NCBI GenBank assembly: GCA_964646405.1
Contig: CAZYDV010000344.1
Span: 1-6,492 of the forward strand
Length of the DNA stretch: 6,492 nucleotides
Source: CAKZSB01 sp964646405
GTDB taxonomy: Bacteria; Pseudomonadota; Gammaproteobacteria; Granulosicoccales; Granulosicoccaceae
Direction of reading: 5' to 3'
The position numbers and the translations under genes were made by a program. The notes under the pieces are model-generated. The model was not told the origin of the DNA, made no database searches, and worked only from the letters and a program-made list of their open reading frames with translations. Below, piece after piece: positions 5,386 to 6,492 of this stretch; the stretch's first letter is position 1; each line of letters begins with the position of its first letter.

Positions 5386-6492
5386 TTACTCTTCCGACGA
5401 CACAAGCAGCGGCGTCGCAATGTACTGTTTGGGTGTTTTTCCGCCTGCGTCGGTACGTTGACCAGCGCCTAGTGGTGATTCAATGGCGACGGCTGCCGCC
5501 AGTGCGGCCTTGCGGTCGACCGGTACCGGCTCTGCTGCGTTGCCTGGCGGCATGACGTCGGCAAAGTAGTAGGCAATCTTCTGGTTTTCCGGTTTCAGCC
5601 GGGCTTCACGGGCCGGGTCAATGTCGCGTTTGTTGACACCGCAGGGCTCGACGCAGACACCATCGACGATCTCTAGATCCAGCCACCACTTCTTGTTGGG
5701 ATTGCGCTTGCCGTGACCGAGCCAGTCATCGAGCTTCACGGCAATTGGCACCATCGCAGGCTTGGCCCACATCGTGTTAACACCCATCCAGCTTGCCATG
5801 CGTGTGAGCAGCGGACCGTCGGCAGTGACAACCTTATTTAGCGGGCACGTCTTCATGCAGCGACCGCAGGCGGAGCCCTTGGCGTTGGTCAGGCGATAAC
5901 GCGTGCAGCGCTCGACATCGGGCTTCCACATCTCGTAACCGTTGAATACCACTTTATCGCCCCACGAGATCGCATCGCAGGGACATTCGCGTGCGCACTT
6001 CAGACAGTTGTCGCAGAAGTACTGCAGGCCAAAGTCGATCGGCTTATCGACTTCGAGGGGCAGATCGGTCGTCAGAACAACGGATTTGAAACGCGGACCG
6101 ACGAATGGATTGAGCACGAGTTCGCCGATGCGACTCAATTCACCGAGGCCTGCCAGCAACACCAGCGGGATGTGCAGAACGTCGCTGTCGGAATTGGTCT
6201 GCGGGCGCGACGAAACTCTCATGCCGCGCAGTGTTTCAGCCATAACGCCGGCAATCTCTGCACCGCGCATATAGGAGCGCATTGACTGAGCGCCCGAGAT
6301 CCAGTCGTCACCGCTGGCCCCTTCCATCGTTTCATAGCCCTGGTCAATAAGCATGACGACGGCGTAGCGGTGGTAGGGTTCGATCGGGGTACCGTCCTCG
6401 CGGTGCGAATACCAGGCGTAGTCGGCGGCCTCACAGATGCCGACAAGATCCGCACCCAGCATGTAAGCCAGTGATTTGACCGCGCGTGCATT
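5386..6492 (-). CDS. reductive-dehalogenase-like cobalamin/[4Fe-4S] protein, N-terminus outside window
   Basis: The frame runs off the right edge, giving 368 visible residues that end at the TAA. The methionine at 6462 is internal: ten more in-frame codons precede it, and ADLVGICEA continues the conserved fold. Features in order are MLGADLVGICE (11-21), IPLVLLAGLGELSRIGELVLNP (108-129), GPRFKSVVLTTDLPLEVDKP (132-151) and FCDNCLKCARECP (159-171), with cysteines 160, 163, 166 and 170. A second set is C196 plus CGRCMKTCP (C209, C212, C216). This is the two-cluster layout of RdhA reductive dehalogenases. Epoxyqueuosine reductase QueG shares the fold, but the FCxxCxKCAxxCP form and the DLPLEVDKPIDFG segment fit RdhA better. 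After the clusters come a further C280-x3-C284 and a roughly 50-residue tail rich in alanine and proline. Whether it has a Tat signal, as respiratory RdhA proteins do, cannot be seen here. Dehalogenation is inferred from the family; the substrate is unknown. It is followed 24 bases later by the probable amn start. Confidence 0.83.
   Translation of the reverse strand, partial: NARAVKSLAYMLGADLVGICEAADYAWYSHREDGTPIEPYHRYAVVMLIDQGYETMEGASGDDWISGAQSMRSYMRGAEIAGVMAETLRGMRVSSRPQTNSDSDVLHIPLVLLAGLGELSRIGELVLNPFVGPRFKSVVLTTDLPLEVDKPIDFGLQYFCDNCLKCARECPCDAISWGDKVVFNGYEMWKPDVERCTRYRLTNAKGSACGRCMKTCPLNKVVTADGPLLTRMASWMGVNTMWAKPAMVPIAVKLDDWLGHGKRNPNKKWWLDLEIVDGVCVEPCGVNKRDIDPAREARLKPENQKIAYYFADVMPPGNAAEPVPVDRKAALAAAVAIESPLGAGQRTDAGGKTPKQYIATPLLVSSEE

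Noticed and set aside
5942..6274. 110-codon plus-strand open frame opposite the reductive-dehalogenase-like gene
   Set aside because: It is antisense to strongly conserved cysteine motifs, has low-complexity composition and no matching family; the minus-strand gene explains the sequence.
5386..6492. Epoxyqueuosine reductase (QueG) as identity of the right-edge gene
   Set aside because: QueG shares the cobalamin and two-cluster fold, but the spacing and form of the first cluster (FCxxCxKCAxxCP), the separate C196 ligand and the long region after the second cluster fit reductive dehalogenases better.

Overview
The window looks like part of a proteobacterial chromosome, most likely from a gammaproteobacterium and plausibly a marine or environmental one. 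The evidence is a proteobacterial-type AMP nucleosidase, a transposase of the IS91 group common in such genomes, and a reductive-dehalogenase-like protein. This is an impression from family content; no marker gene fixes the taxon. All intact genes lie on the minus strand, so transcription runs from right to left.

Right block (about 4175-6492): the 3' part of a reductive-dehalogenase-like cobalamin/[4Fe-4S] protein enters from the right edge, followed closely by an AMP nucleosidase (amn). The nucleosidase frame stays open and protein-like well upstream of its first ATG. A good ribosome-binding site sits 7 bases before an in-frame ATA codon, 24 bases after the upstream stop, so the true start may be non-canonical.

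Middle block (about 2990-4170): a scrap yard of gene remains. It contains a short plus-strand fragment with aspartate-rich calcium-binding (thrombospondin type 3-like) repeats and an unassigned stretch. It also has a decayed IS91-family transposase, with an insertion between zinc ligands, an internal deletion and loss of the C-terminal half, and an unidentified protein-like fragment. This block separates two otherwise healthy operons.

Left block (about 84-2981): three tightly packed genes run in the order fold-type I aminotransferase, ornithine cyclodeaminase/mu-crystallin family enzyme, short-chain dehydrogenase. The first two are separated by one base and the last two overlap by ATGA, so they are almost certainly co-translated. 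All key catalytic residues are present. An aminotransferase (amino acid to keto acid), a cyclodeaminase/ketimine-reductase-type enzyme and a ketone/alcohol oxidoreductase would fit a small pathway that makes or breaks an amino acid or cyclic imino acid. The substrate cannot be read from the sequence. A GC palindrome directly after the last stop may terminate the operon, and a 12-base palindrome upstream of the aminotransferase may be an operator.

No RNA genes, CRISPR arrays, attachment sites or origins were seen.
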